This document shows positions 49,655-61,796 of a stretch of 64,000 nucleotides of DNA, in pieces (the first letter of the stretch is position 1; every line of letters starts with the position of its first letter). The position numbers and the translations under genes were made by a program. The notes under the pieces were generated by a model that saw only the letters and a program-made list of their open reading frames with translations, was not told where the DNA came from and ran no database searches. Source of the stretch: Mytilus trossulus (taxonomy: Eukaryota > Mollusca > Bivalvia > Mytilida > Mytilidae); contig NC_086373.1 in NCBI RefSeq assembly GCF_036588685.1, forward strand, positions 51,157,164 to 51,221,163, given 5' to 3'.

Positions 49655-52600
49655 TTTATACGACCGCAAATTTTGAAAAAAATTTCGTCGTATATTGCTA
49701 TCACGTTGGCGTCGTCGTCTGCGTCGTCGTCATCGTCGTTGTCGTCGTCGTCGTCGTCCGAATACTTTTAGTTTTCGCACTCTAACTTTAGTAAAAGTGA
49801 ATAGAAATCTATGAAATTTTAACACAAGGTTTATTACCATAAAAGGAAGGTTGGTATTGATTTTGAGAGGTTTGGTCCCAACATTTTAGGAATTAAGGGC
49901 CAAAAAGGGCCCAAATAAGCATTTTCTTGGTTTTCGCACTATAACTTTAGTTTAAGTTAATAGAAATCTATGAAATTTTGACACAAGGTTGATGACCACA
50001 ACAGAAAGGTTGGGATTGATTTTGGGAGTTTTGGTTTTAACAGTTTAGGAATTAGGGGCCAAAAAAGGGCCCAAATAAGCATTATTCTGGGTTTCGCACA
50101 ATAACTTTAGTTTAAGTAAATAGAAATCAATGAAATTTAAACATAATGTTTATGACCACAAAAGGAAGATTGGTATTGATTTTGGGAGTTTAGGTCCCAA
50201 CAGTTTAGGAATTAGGGGCCAAAAAGGGACCCAAATAAGCATTTTTCTTGGTTTTCGCACCATAACGTTAGTATAAGATAATAAGATAAGATAAGATAAG
50301 ATATTTTTATTTCCAATTATGGGCCCCAAAGGGCATAAACATTACAACATCAATAATTTTTTCATAATACAATACAAACAATGAGATAAAAAAAAAAAAA
50401 GAAAGTTAAACGAGAACTATTTAAGTTCTTAAAGAATACGTAGATAAAGAATCTATAGTATGTTTTTTTTTTTAATACTAATGCATTTTATTGCAAGTGC
50501 GGTTGATATAGATAACAAACAAGCAGCCCAAAAAGAAAAATAGATATCCACATATGTATAGTACACAAAAAGTTGGATCAATTAAATATATAATAATTAG
50601 CCAAAAAGAAAGTAGAAATTAAACATGTCCATGACTCATCCTGTGTCAGCAGCAAATAGGAAAGCATTATGGTTTCCTAAAGGCAGCTGACACCAGGGGG
50701 CGATACCTTATGGGCTATAGGCATGTAAAATGTGTGTAAATGTCTCTTTCCTACCTGTATCAAAAGCAAACAAGGAAGCATCATAGGTAACTTGAATGCA
50801 GTTGATACCAGGGGACGATGCCTCAAGGATATAAGAGAACATTTGAATAAATAATATATCTTAACAATTATTTTTTTTTTTTAATCGGCTAGTATGTTTG
50901 TGATATTCAGATGAATATAATTTTCTATGTCCAATCAAATGTATATACACACATAGATTTCCTTAAACTAATCTTCACTAAGGAAGATGTTTGTATATAA
51001 AATTACATATTATTTTAAGTAACTCAACATTTTCTACACTAAATAACCAGATAATTTTGCTTTGACTGTTCATATGATTAAAATAAGAATTATATTGTGC
51101 AATACTAGCTAACATACAATTTCTATCATCCTCAAATTTGTTACAATCAAATAGAAAATGAGCCTCATCTTCGACAGTATTGGAAGAACATTTATTACAT
51201 ATTCTGTTAATTCGGGGAATACCCTGATATCTACCTAATTCTATTTGTAATCTATGAGAAGATACACGTAATTTAGTAAAACTTCTTCTAAGTTCAAAAT
51301 TCTTGATCAATGTTAGATATTTTTCAAAACCAAAATTTGTTTTATATAAAAGGTAGGTTTTCAGTTTACTGTCTGAAAATTTATCTATTTGTTTTTTCCA
51401 ACAGCTAATAAACAATATTGATAGCTTGGTTTGTATATATTTCTGAAATTTGTATAAGGATTCACAAAATGGAGCATTTATGGCATTTGTATAGTCAATA
51501 CCAAGTATTTTAAAAACAACATTTATTGAACCATACCATGATGTTATATTCATGTGATGTAGTGTCTTTGATTGTGTATATGCCTCTTTTAATAGAGGAA
51601 AAGTATTACCTAAATTCTCTAATCTATACCAGTACAATAACATTCCTTTTATAATATTAAAATATATTGGAAATCTTCCAAGTTCAGATAACACTGCAGC
51701 ATTTGTTGTTTTCTTGTGTACCCCAAGTATAAATTTACAAAATTTTATATGAAGTTTCTCACAGGGTAAACCTGAATATAATTTTTCAAAAGATATATCT
51801 TCCTTCTTACATTTAGAGGAAAGAGAATTAAACATCCCCCATATGTGCTACCATATAATAAAATATGTTTTACAGTGTGGTCAAAAACATGAATACTTGT
51901 TTTAACATCAGGATTAAGTGATAAAAGATCTTTCCTTAATTTGAAATGAGCTTTCAGGGATTTTTTGTATAGTTCATTTTGAGCATAACTGAATGAACCA
52001 AATGAGCTTAAATATAAACCTAGGTATTTGTATTTTGAAACACATTCCAGATTTATATTCTGAAATGTGAATATCTGTTTTACTTGTTGAAAATCAGCAC
52101 CTTTGTCTTATTAGTATTCACATTGAGACACCAATCTTTGCAAAATTTATCAAGCATTCCCAGCTTTTCTCGTAGTCCTTCAGCTGATGTAGATAATAAA
52201 ACAATATCATCAGCATACATTAAACAATGTAGATCTTTGTCATTGACATTAACTGGGTCTCTAGTATCTGACAAATATCTGGGCAAATCATTTATGAATA
52301 TCTTGAATAAATTCGGACTGAGGTTGTCACCTTGTTTGACTCCAATATCTAATGGGAAAAAATCACTTACTTGATTTTGAATTTTGACACATGATTTGCT
52401 AATTTCATACATACTTTTAATAATGTTATAAAAATAAGACCCAGCCCCAATATCTAGTAGTTTAATCTTGATCCCTGTATGTATAACAGTATCAAAAGCC
52501 TTCTGAAAATCAACAAAACAGGCAAACCTTCTTTTGAATTACAGTATTTGTTAATAAGACAGTTTAAAATAAACATATGATCTGCAGTTCTGGCTTTCCT

Positions 52601-53979
52601 TGTGAATCCAATTTGACTATCATGTATAATATTATGTTCCTGTATAAGTAAATAGAAATCTATGAAATTTAAACACAAGGTTAATGACCATAAAAGGAAA
52701 GTTGGTATTGATTTTGGGAGTTTTGGTCCCAACAGTTTAGGAAAAAGGGGCCCAAAGGGTCCAAAATTAAACTTTGTTTGATTTCATCAAAATTGAATAA
52801 TTGGGGTTCTTTGATATGCCGAATCTAACTGTGTATGTAGATTCTTTACTTTTGGTCCCGTTTTCAAATTGGTCTACATTAAGGTCCAAAGGGTCCAAAA
52901 TTAAACTTAGTTTGATTTTAACAAAAATTGAATCCTTGGGGTTCTTTGATATGCTGAATCTAAAGATGAACTTAGATTTTTTATTATTGGCCCAGTTTTC
53001 AAGTTGGCCCAAATCGGGGTCCAAAATTAAACTTTTTGATTTCATCAAAAATTGAATAAATGGGGTTCTTTGATATGCCAAATCTAACTGTGTATGTAGA
53101 TTCTTCATTTTTGGTCCTGTTTTCAAATTGGCCTACATTAAGAGTCCAAAATTAAACTAAGTTTGATTTTAACAAAAATTAAATTCTTGGGCCTCTTTGA
53201 TATGCTGAATCTAAACATGTACTTAGATTTTTGATTATGGGCCCAGTTTTCAAGTTGGTCCAAATTAAGATCTAAAATTATTATATTAAGTATTGTGGAA
53301 TAGCAAGTCTTTTCAATTGCACAGTATTGTGCAATGGCAAGAAATATCTAATTTCACAATATTGTGAAATAGCAAATTTTTTTTTAATTAGAGTTATCTT
53401 TCTTTGTCCAAAATAGTAAGCAAGAAATATCTTATTGCAAGAATTTTTTTTAATTGGAGTTATCTTTCTTTGTCCAGAATCAACTTAAATCTTTGTTATA
53501 TACAATATACAATGTATATTCACTTTTTACTACCAACTGATAAATTTAAATAATCTTTACCATTCATTGATAACAAGCAGTGTTTTTACATTTTATTTAC
53601 AGTTTATTTTATGATGTATTTAAATGAGTAGTTATTGTTGCAAACTCCATTAGAATATTTTAATTGAGATTAGTTTTGTAATAAGGGAAAGGGGGATGTG
53701 ATTAAAAAATTGGGTTCAATTTTTCTCATTTGAAATTTCATAAATAAAAAGAAAATTTCTTCAAACATTATTTTGAGAGGATTAATATTGAACAGCATAG
53801 TGAATTGCTCTCAGAGAAAACAAAAATTTTAAGTTCATTAGAACACATTCATTCTGTGTCAGAAACCTATGCTGTGTCAACTATTTAATCACAATCCAAA
53901 TTTAGAGCTGAATCCAGCTTGAATGTTGTGTCCATACTTGCCCCAACCGTTCAGGGTTCAACCTCTGCGGTCGTATAAA
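49655..53979. mobile_element. TIR element copy B, split by a LINE
   Basis: Same termini as 13588-15405, with the right end a perfect match (TGCGGTCGTATAAA). The LINE at 50278-52641 interrupts it. The element is itself inserted into another repeat: the flanking 'ggtaaaaagcag' is part of the family at 48815-49654. Confidence 0.88.
50278..52641 (-). mobile_element. LINE insertion, 5'-truncated, with CTTAT-repeat tail and 7-bp target duplication
   Basis: Minus-strand RT pieces: DSQIGFTRKARTADHMF (52454-52732 frame), IGVKQGDNLSPNLFKIFINDLP and LMYADDIVLLS (52080-52412), then a C-terminal zinc-like block CNKCSSNTVEDEAHFLFDC (50978-51835). Frames are broken between parts. The 3' end at 50278 is a simple (CTTAT)n tail on the minus strand. 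GTATAAG is duplicated at 50271-50277 and 52642-52648. The same site is uninterrupted in sister copies at 14190 and 63590, which proves insertion. Confidence 0.92.
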
Positions 53980-54670
53980 GCTACGCCCTGCGAAGCATCT
54001 GGTTTAGTTTTTTGTATGCGCAGGTAATTTCATAATGTCATCAGATTGCGGTAAACAAAAAAGTCGGATTCCAGCGACAAGGATTAAATAATTATTCTAA
54101 CGACGGAAAGAATTGTTTTTTGTTTGTTTTCAAGGTATCATACAAATTAATCATATTTTCGTAATTTTCATCTTATTGAAAAATGCATATTCATACATGT
54201 ATAGTTTTCGTACAAACTGCTTTTCTTCTGTTATTTTATTAATTCGATTATAAGATTATTTATTAGAACACAATTTTAATACATAAAACACTGTATTTAA
54301 ACAGTAGCGGATCCAGGAAGTGTAGCTAGTTTACGACCCCTAATTGATCGCAAAAATCACAGATATTTGTAGCCGACATTTATTCCGTTGCCTATAGGTA
54401 CCCCCTTTTTAAATAGAAATTTAATTGAATTTTCGCAAGGAAAAGATAGTTTTACATTTTTTTTTCAAAACTGAAAGAAGAATCATTTAGTAATTGTTTC
54501 CAAAATTAAGGGAATCTGTGACAATCCGATATAGTTTGAAAAAGTTTTTTTGAGATGTGGTACACATAATTTATTGCTTTTTGTTGTTATAAAATGAAAA
54601 CAAATGAAGATCTTGACCTTTTAGTACGTTTTACAGTTTCCTAAATATTTTAGGGGCGGATACCTTTCAT

Positions 54671-54747
54671 AAAGAAGGTGGAGCTTCAGCCATGGAATAA
54701 CATGAACATGAATATGTTATACCATGGCTGAAGCTCCGCCTTTTTTC
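54671..54747. repeat. 77-bp palindrome (aaggtggagcttcagccatgg arms)
   Basis: ggtggagcttcagccatgg at 54677 pairs with ccatggctgaagctccgcc at 54722, one mismatch, over a 26-nt AT-rich loop. Confidence 0.75.
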
Positions 54748-54929
54748 CTTAGGATTCTAGTTGAGTTGCATATTTAATTAGCAAAGTATGGTACAACATC
54801 AATTTGCATATAATATACCATGGTTTTCCCTCGCCACACTTTTTAAGCAAATTGTTTCATAAAAACATCAAAGGAAAAAAACAAATTTATGTTACAAGTT
54901 TATGATGTTTGTATGCATTGGTTCAAGAA

Positions 54930-55340
54930 TTGGAATAACATTATTTTTCCCCAGTCACTTGTTTATTATGACTTTAAACAATAAGCAATAGGTCAACTAT
55001 ATTTGTTGTGGGGAAGAATTGTTAGCTGTTCATGTCTGCCTGGTATGGTTCATCTGACCTTTACCTCATTTTCATGGTTTATTAGACAATTTTTAGTTTT
55101 ATTGGTAAATGTTAAGTTTATGTGACAGTTGTAATAAAGCTTCATATTCAGGACCATCAACCCAATATCAACAGGGGCGGATCCAGCCATTTAAAAAAGG
55201 GGGGGGGGGTCCCAACCCAACTCCCAGAACCCTCCCCCTGGATCTGCCACTGATTAGTTTTTAGCAAAGAAGGTGAGATATTTCAGCGTGTCCACTCTTG
55301 TTCGTCAGTATTAAATAATTCCTTGACAAGAAATTATCAG
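54930..55340. repeat. Interspersed repeat fragments
   Basis: 54960-55180 resembles the 'tgacctcattttcatggttt' family with a (G)n/gcggatccag block inserted at 55175-55255. No ORF. Confidence 0.55.
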
Positions 55341-55394
55341 CACTAAATTGATGTTACTACGGAAGATAAAATTCATGAAATATGTCCAAAAGAG

Positions 55395-55860
55395 GGATAG
55401 ATAGTTATCAGAAGTACCAGGACTATAATTTAGTACGCCAGACACGCGTTTCGTCTACATAAGACTCATCAGTGACGCTCATATCAAAATATGTATAAAG
55501 CCAAACAATTACAAAGTTAAAGAGCATTGAGGATCCAAAATTCCAAAAGGTTGTGCCAAATACAGCTAAGGTAATGTATGCCTGGGATAAGAAAACCCTT
55601 AGTTTTTCAAAAAATCAGAAGTTTTGTAAACAGGAAATTTATAAAAATGACCACAGATACCAGAGGAATAGTCAAACTCAACGATTGATAATAAACTGAC
55701 AACGCCATGGCTAAAATTGGAAAAAAAGACAAACAGACAAATGATAGTAAACATGACACAAAATAGAAAATAAAGACTAAGCAACATGAACCCCACCAAA
55801 AACTGTACATTAAGCAATCAAACAACAATCAATCTAATTCCCTTATGATAAAAAAAACCA
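55395..55860 (-). repeat. Inverted copy of the acgaaacgcgcgtctggc repeat
   Basis: gccagacacgcgtttcgtct at 55439-55458 is the reverse complement of the end of 42553-43260. The rest runs colinearly on the minus strand. Confidence 0.65.
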
Positions 55861-56449
55861 TCGAAATATGGTGAGATGCAGTTGTTTAAATTAGCATCAT
55901 TTAAACTCTGTTGGATATTTGTCTAATTATACTAAATCTTCTTATTGTCTTACTGACAAGGTTCCAGACTTAGCTTGAAAATTAGATTATAACAACTTTA
56001 TTGGTTTAATCATATATACATTGTCAAGAATAATTTTGAATCAAACTATGAGAATAATTTGAATTTATCTTCATTTTGTCAAATCACATTGTCTTAATAT
56101 TTTTTATATTGAAATGTTTCTAACACTTTGAAAGAGCTTAAATCCCTGAAGTTGACATGATTCTTAATGAATTAGTACTATAATAGTATGTTTAATTACA
56201 ATGTGTTGCATTGTGTTAATGTGTGAAAAACAAAATTGGAAGGACATATGTATTACATTGTTGAAATGAAATAATCAGTTTTATTTTTAATCAATATTTT
56301 ATCCATATAAATTGTACAAAATACATACACATGAATACATTGTATGTTTGTTATATTATTAAGTAAATTAAAATTAGATAAAAGTAAATACTCACCTAAA
56401 TAAAATCTATCACAATTTAATAATTTGACACATTCACTTAATTTTTCAT

Positions 56450-58045
56450 CACTTGGCGTCCGTCGTCCGTCGTCGTCCGTCGTCGTCCTGCGTTAACTTT
56501 TACAAAAATCTTCTCCTCTGAAACTACTGGGCCAAATTTAACCAAACTTGGCCACAATCATCATTGGGGTATCTAGTTTAAAAATTGTGTCCGGTGACCC
56601 CGCCAACTAACCAAGATGGCCGCCATGGCTATAAATAGAACATAGGGGTAAAATGCAGTTTTTGGCTTATTACTCAAAAACCAAAGCATTTAGGGCAAAT
56701 CTGACATGGGGTAATATTGTTAATCAGGTTAAGATCTATCTGCCCTGAAATTTTCAGATGAATCTGACATTCCGTTTGTTAGGTTGCTGCCCCTGAATTG
56801 GTAATTTTAAGGAAATTTTGTTGTTTTTGGTTATTATCTTGAATATTATTTCAGATAGAGATAAACTGTAAACAGCAATAATGTTCAGCAAAGTAAGATC
56901 TACAAATAAGTCAACATGACCAAAATGATCAGTTGACCACTTTAGGAGTTATTGCCCTTTATAGTCAATTTTTAACCATTTTTCGTAAATCTTAGTAATC
57001 TTTTAGAAAAATCTTCTCCTCTGAAACTGCTGGGCCAAATTATTTGAAACTTGGCCACAATCATCATTGGGGTATCTAGTTTAAAAATTGTGTCCGGTGA
57101 CCCCGCCAACTAACCAAGATGGCCGCCATGGCTATAAATAGAACATAGGGGTAAAATGCAGTTTTTGGCTTATTACTCAAAAACCAAAGCATTTAGGGCA
57201 AATCTGACATGGGGTAATATTGTTAATCAGGTTAAGATCTATCTGCCCTGAAATTTTCAGATGAATTGGACAACCTGTTTTTGGGTTGCGGCCCCTGAAT
57301 TGGTAATTTTAAGGAAATTTTGCTGTTTTTGGTTATTATATTGAATATTATTATAGATATAGGTAAACTGTAAACAGCAATAATGTTCAGCAAGGTCAGA
57401 TTTACAAATAAGTCAACATGATCAAAATGGTCAGTTGACCTCTTTAGGAGTTATTGACCTTTAAAGTCAATTTTTAACCATTTTTTGTAAATTTTATATA
57501 TCTTTTACTAAAATCTTCTTCTCTGAAACTGCTGTGCCAAATTGATCCAAACTTGGCCACAATCATCTTTGGGGTTTCTTATTTAAAAAATGTGTCCGGT
57601 GACCTGGCCATCAAATCAAGATGGCCGCCACGGCTAAAAATAGAACATAGGGGTAAAATGCAGTTTTTGGCTTATAACTCAAAAACCAAATAATTTAGAG
57701 AAAATCTGACATGAAGTAAAATTGTTAATCAGGTCAAGATCTATCTGCCCTGAAATTTTCAGATGAATTGGACAACCTGTTTTTGGGTTGCGGCCCCTGA
57801 ATTGGTAATTTTAAGGAAATTTTGCTGTTTTATATTGAATATTATTATAGATATAGGTAAACTGTAAACAGCAATAATGTTCAGCAAAGTAAGATCTACA
57901 AATAAGTCAACATGAACGAAATGGTCAATTGACCCCTGTAGGAGTTATTGACCTTTGTAGTCAATTTTCAATCTGCTTCCTTTGTTTAATATTCACATAG
58001 ACCAAGGTGAGCGACACAGGCTCTTTAGAGCCTCTAGTTTTATAA
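56450..58045. repeat. Tandem triplicate of the actgggccaaatt repeat (about 500-bp units)
   Basis: Three units, each with tcctctgaaact.ctgggcc, ccaagatggccgcc, a form of aacataggggtaaaatgcag and 'tttcagatgaatt'. Units begin near 56510, 57010 and 57505. It ends ggctctttagagcctctag, a short palindrome. Confidence 0.8.
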
Positions 58046-58139
58046 TATTAGCAATTTAAAGCAAAAAGATATTTACAAACATTGACTTAATTATAATGAA
58101 ATAAGATTTTAAAAAAAGATGCATAAAATAAAATTACAT

Positions 58140-58410
58140 TTAAGGTGGTACCTAACACTACAGGGAGATAAAATCAGCTTAACATTTTAATTATGTTGTG
58201 TTGTTAAGGCAATATAAAGCTTTTCAATGATCAAACATAGTGTATGCTAAACTACTCTATAATCAGTGTAATTTTTCTGATAAAATTATTGGTTCAAATT
58301 TTTGAAACTTTTATATTTTTGTCAAAGGTTCAAATAAATACTTTGTCAAAAGTTAAAGAAAATTAAAATAGCCGAATAGATATTAGAGAAGGAGTTGGGT
58401 ACCACCTTAA
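58140..58410. mobile_element. piggyBac-like MITE (TTAA + GGTGGTACC ends)
   Basis: TTAAGGTGGTACCTAAC at left and GTTGGGTACCACCTTAA at right, one mismatch, flush with TTAA on both sides, 271 bp, no ORF. TTAA duplications are typical of piggyBac-type transposition. Confidence 0.75.
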
Positions 58411-58854
58411 CTAGATTATAACAAAATAAAATTTAATACTGAAAGACAAATAGAATAAATAAATATACATTTAAATGAATTACTAGTATAACAAAATAAA
58501 ATTAAAAGCAGACTTATACATATTATATACAGTGAACAAATATTTAATTGAAATAAAATAAAATAAAATGAACAAATACAATGAAATTCAATGTAAAGTT
58601 AACTATAGTATAATAAAACAATATCAAATATTATACAGAAAATATTTTATTTGTATCAAGATTATCAAAACAGTCATAAGATTGTACATGTGTCATTGGC
58701 ATTCACACCACATCTTCCTAAATATATCTATATCTATTAAAAAGATTATATAGCACTCAAGAGAGACTAACATTTTAAGACAACATGTTTTTGTGGAAAC
58801 GAGTTCAGTTTTTAAAACCTCCTATTAGTGGTTTATATTACCAATACAGGGATA

Positions 58855-59060
58855 ACTGTCTGTCTGTCCCGCTTCAGGTTAAACTTTTTGGCTGAGGTAG
58901 TTTTTGATAAAGTTGAAGTCCAATCAACTTGAAAATGAATACAAAAGTTCCCTATGATATGATCTTTCTAATTTTAATGCCAGATTACAGTTTTTACACC
59001 ATTTTTATGGTCCACTGAAAATAGAAAATGATATTGCGGATGGGGCATATATGTACTAGG
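58855..59060. repeat. Interspersed repeat (gcttcaggttaaa / gttgaagtccaatcaact)
   Basis: Same order of blocks recurs at 62460-62700, where the unit is partly duplicated. Confidence 0.6.
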
Positions 59061-59484
59061 GACACATTCTTGTTTAACTTTAATTTAATAAATCTTATGT
59101 AATACATTGCAGTACTTGTTTAAGATATACCCTGTGCATTGCTTTTACAGTCATAAAATGAAAGTATTAAAAATTGAGTGCAAATTCTATTAATTAAAAA
59201 TGGAAATTAAGGCAACCAACAAAAACCTTGGGAAAATATTAATATAGCCCCAAAATGTACCTCCTTTTTACTTTGGTTATACTGATGATAAGGTTCATGT
59301 GCTGATTGGTGGTGCTAACAGAGGAAAAAGACTAAGGAACAGAATCACAAAGACCAACTACACTTCGGTACAGTTAAGGGATTATAATGAATAAAAACAT
59401 TAATGTATTATACACTACAAGTTATAAGTTACAAGGATATGATGTTAAATATTATTGAAAATATCTGTCTAGGATTTCCAAATA

Positions 59485-59950
59485 ATATAAAAAAGAAGAT
59501 GTGGTATGATTGCCAATGCGACAACTATCCACAAAAGACCAAAATGACACAAACATTAACAACTATAGATCACTGTACGGCCTTCAACAATGAGCAAAGC
59601 CCATACTTCATAGTCAGCTATAAAAGGCCTCGATAAGACAATGTAAAACAATTCAAAGAGAAAACTAACGGCCTTATTTATGTAAAAAAATGAACGAAAA
59701 ACAAATATGTAACACATCATAAACTCATCATAGATACAAGGAATAAAATTTTATAATTACGCCAGACGACCGTTTCGTCTACAAAAGACCCATCAGTGAC
59801 GCTTGAATCAAAAATGTTTGAAGTTGAAGAAAATTTGAAGACCAAAAATTCCTTAAAGTTTTGCCAAATACAGCTACGGTAATCTTATTTCTGAGGTAGA
59901 AAAACCTTAGTATTAAACAAATTCAAAGGTTTGTAAACAATAAATTTATT
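59485..59950 (+). repeat. Interspersed repeat copy (gatgtggtatgattgcca family)
   Basis: Colinear with 42553-43260 for the first 230 bp, then jumps to a diverged form of the cgtttcgtctac segment. Confidence 0.7.
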
Positions 59951-60230
59951 ATTATAAAAATATTAATGATAACTCTTGTCAACACATAAGTGCTGACTAC
60001 TGGGTTGGGATACCCAAGTTTCTGATTTTCTCAACTTTGTTTCCACAATAATTTTAAACATAACATGAAGTTAATTCCTACTTTAATTTATCATGAAAGG
60101 ATTAACATTTTTCGTATTCTGTTTGAATTTCCAGTTACAATTACCTTTTAAGTGCTTATACTTTATTTCCAAATACCCTTCAAACACAAATTAACCATGA
60201 CATAAATTGATAGATTTATAATCATGATTG

Positions 60231-61796
60231 TCAGAAATATTTGGGTTGTCTTTGTAAACATTTACTATACAATGTCTTTAATGTTGTCCTGAATACTGGT
60301 ATTCTGAGCAATATCAAAATAGGATCTATTAATGATACCAAATATCTACACATACCACAAATGAATCTGATACTTCTACTACTGGTATAATAAGACAGTA
60401 ATTGTCTGTTAGATAAAAATACAAATGATGGCATACCACTTAGAAGATGAATTCCTACGTGCATGAGAACTGTTAAATAGGCCTTGAAATTTTTCGACTT
60501 CAGAAAATTGTAGGTCGTTGATGCTATCATTCGCTGCTTGGTTGTTGTTTTAAGTTTTTGATTGTGATCCTTGGTTATTCTCTTTTCTATAGTTTGACTT
60601 TCCAACTCACTTTTTATATTAACTTGTGACTTTGATATTTTTCTTTTTGGCAACGACACATTTTCTGGGATGTTAGTGTTATATATTTTATGACTAGTAC
60701 AAGGTTCATCTAGAGTACCGGATGTTTCCATTTTTGTTGTCAGACCTCCACTGATACCCGACTCTAGAACAGACATGTTAAACATTCTATCTTGTTTTCC
60801 ATCCATAACTTGGTTGATATGTGGTTTGCTCTTCAGAATTCCATTGTTACCTAGCTTATCAACTACAATTGAGATATTCAGTACATTTTTGAATATTCTA
60901 CTTGTACCAGAATCAACGTTACCTCCAGTGTCCGGTTTAATCTCCAATTTTTTGTTGTGACCAGTTTCATCAGTGGAAGTTCTTGTTTCTATTTTCTTTC
61001 CGGAAACTCCGTTAACAACATGAGGTTCACTAACTGAAGATCCAACATCTGAAGAAGCAGTAACCATTCTACTTCCTAGAACTCCTTTAGTATCAGGTTT
61101 ATAAGTGGAAGTGTCGAGTTTACCTTTAAAAACTCCTACCCTTTTGTTTCTTTTTATTATAGTCATAACAATCTTCGCGTTCAATATAATCAGTGAAATA
61201 ATAAAAAATCCCATGGCTGATTTTCTTAAAGTCATAAATTGTCCAAATTTGTCTCCATATGCACTGTACAGGTCACATTCTTGTCCTAATGTATACACTT
61301 GATTTTGTACCCATAGCAGTGATGGAATTATGACAAGTCCCGAAGTAAAAATCCACACTCCGAAAGATAGACGAATGGCCATTTCACGTGTGACATATTT
61401 TAGACATTTCAGAGGAGTGATGATAGAAAAGAATTTCACAAATGTCAGTAATAAAAGTAAATATCCAGTTATAAACATCTGGGTTTGGGCCGATACAGCA
61501 ATTGAGAAACAGAACTTGTAGTTTTGAAAAAGAGAAAAATCTTTATAAAAGTATGTGAATGAATTCACCAGTAAGAAGGACCCATTCAATAGGTCCGATA
61601 CTCCGAGAAATGTATAAAATATGTGTAGTTGATTCCTGATTTCCTTTTTAATCTTGCATGAAACAAGAAGTAGGCATGTATTCAAGATAATTATTCCTAA
61701 TCCTTCGATAACAGATAGAACAAAGACAGGAGCTCTGTTTTGAAGAAAGACATCAGTATTGTTTCTCATTATATGCACTGGATAGTGTTTAAGCAA
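60231..61796 (-). CDS. Rhodopsin-like (class A) G-protein-coupled receptor, intronless, 521 aa, orphan
   Basis: A single open exon with seven hydrophobic segments, roughly 23-47, 58-80, 94-120, 140-163, 192-214, 437-461 and 477-500. Class A landmarks: D68 in TM2 (GVSDLLNG), C96 at the top of TM3 paired with C174 in extracellular loop 2, and D491-P in TM7. The short N-terminus has an NNT glycosylation site. Departures from the class: the TM3 DRY motif is VKFFS, TM6 lacks CWxP (reads LLSGMP), and TM7 has DPILIL rather than NPxxY. Intracellular loop 3 is about 220 residues, Ser/Thr/Lys-rich and low complexity, as in some amine and peptide receptors. The ligand is unknown. M10 could also serve as start. 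Seven-TM identity is confident; subfamily is not assignable from sequence alone. Confidence 0.82.
   Translation of the reverse strand: MLKHYPVHIMRNNTDVFLQNRAPVFVLSVIEGLGIIILNTCLLLVSCKIKKEIRNQLHIFYTFLGVSDLLNGSFLLVNSFTYFYKDFSLFQNYKFCFSIAVSAQTQMFITGYLLLLLTFVKFFSIITPLKCLKYVTREMAIRLSFGVWIFTSGLVIIPSLLWVQNQVYTLGQECDLYSAYGDKFGQFMTLRKSAMGFFIISLIILNAKIVMTIIKRNKRVGVFKGKLDTSTYKPDTKGVLGSRMVTASSDVGSSVSEPHVVNGVSGKKIETRTSTDETGHNKKLEIKPDTGGNVDSGTSRIFKNVLNISIVVDKLGNNGILKSKPHINQVMDGKQDRMFNMSVLESGISGGLTTKMETSGTLDEPCTSHKIYNTNIPENVSLPKRKISKSQVNIKSELESQTIEKRITKDHNQKLKTTTKQRMIASTTYNFLKSKNFKAYLTVLMHVGIHLLSGMPSFVFLSNRQLLSYYTSSRSIRFICGMCRYLVSLIDPILILLRIPVFRTTLKTLYSKCLQRQPKYF

Larger units (their letters stand above)
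48431..60230. other. Repeat-rich interval after RAP1, no host gene found
   Basis: Contains the repeats listed separately at 48815-58410 and 58855-59950. Searched on the plus strand for phase-compatible exons encoding a RAP1 RCT domain; none was convincing. Remaining stretches (48440-48810, 54010-54660, 55870-56440, 59960-60230) are AT-rich and featureless. Confidence 0.6.

Noticed and set aside
52801-53126. ORFs in both strands around TIR copy B
   Set aside because: They recur in all copies of the non-coding repeat (also 14281, 63398) and overlap each other on opposite strands.
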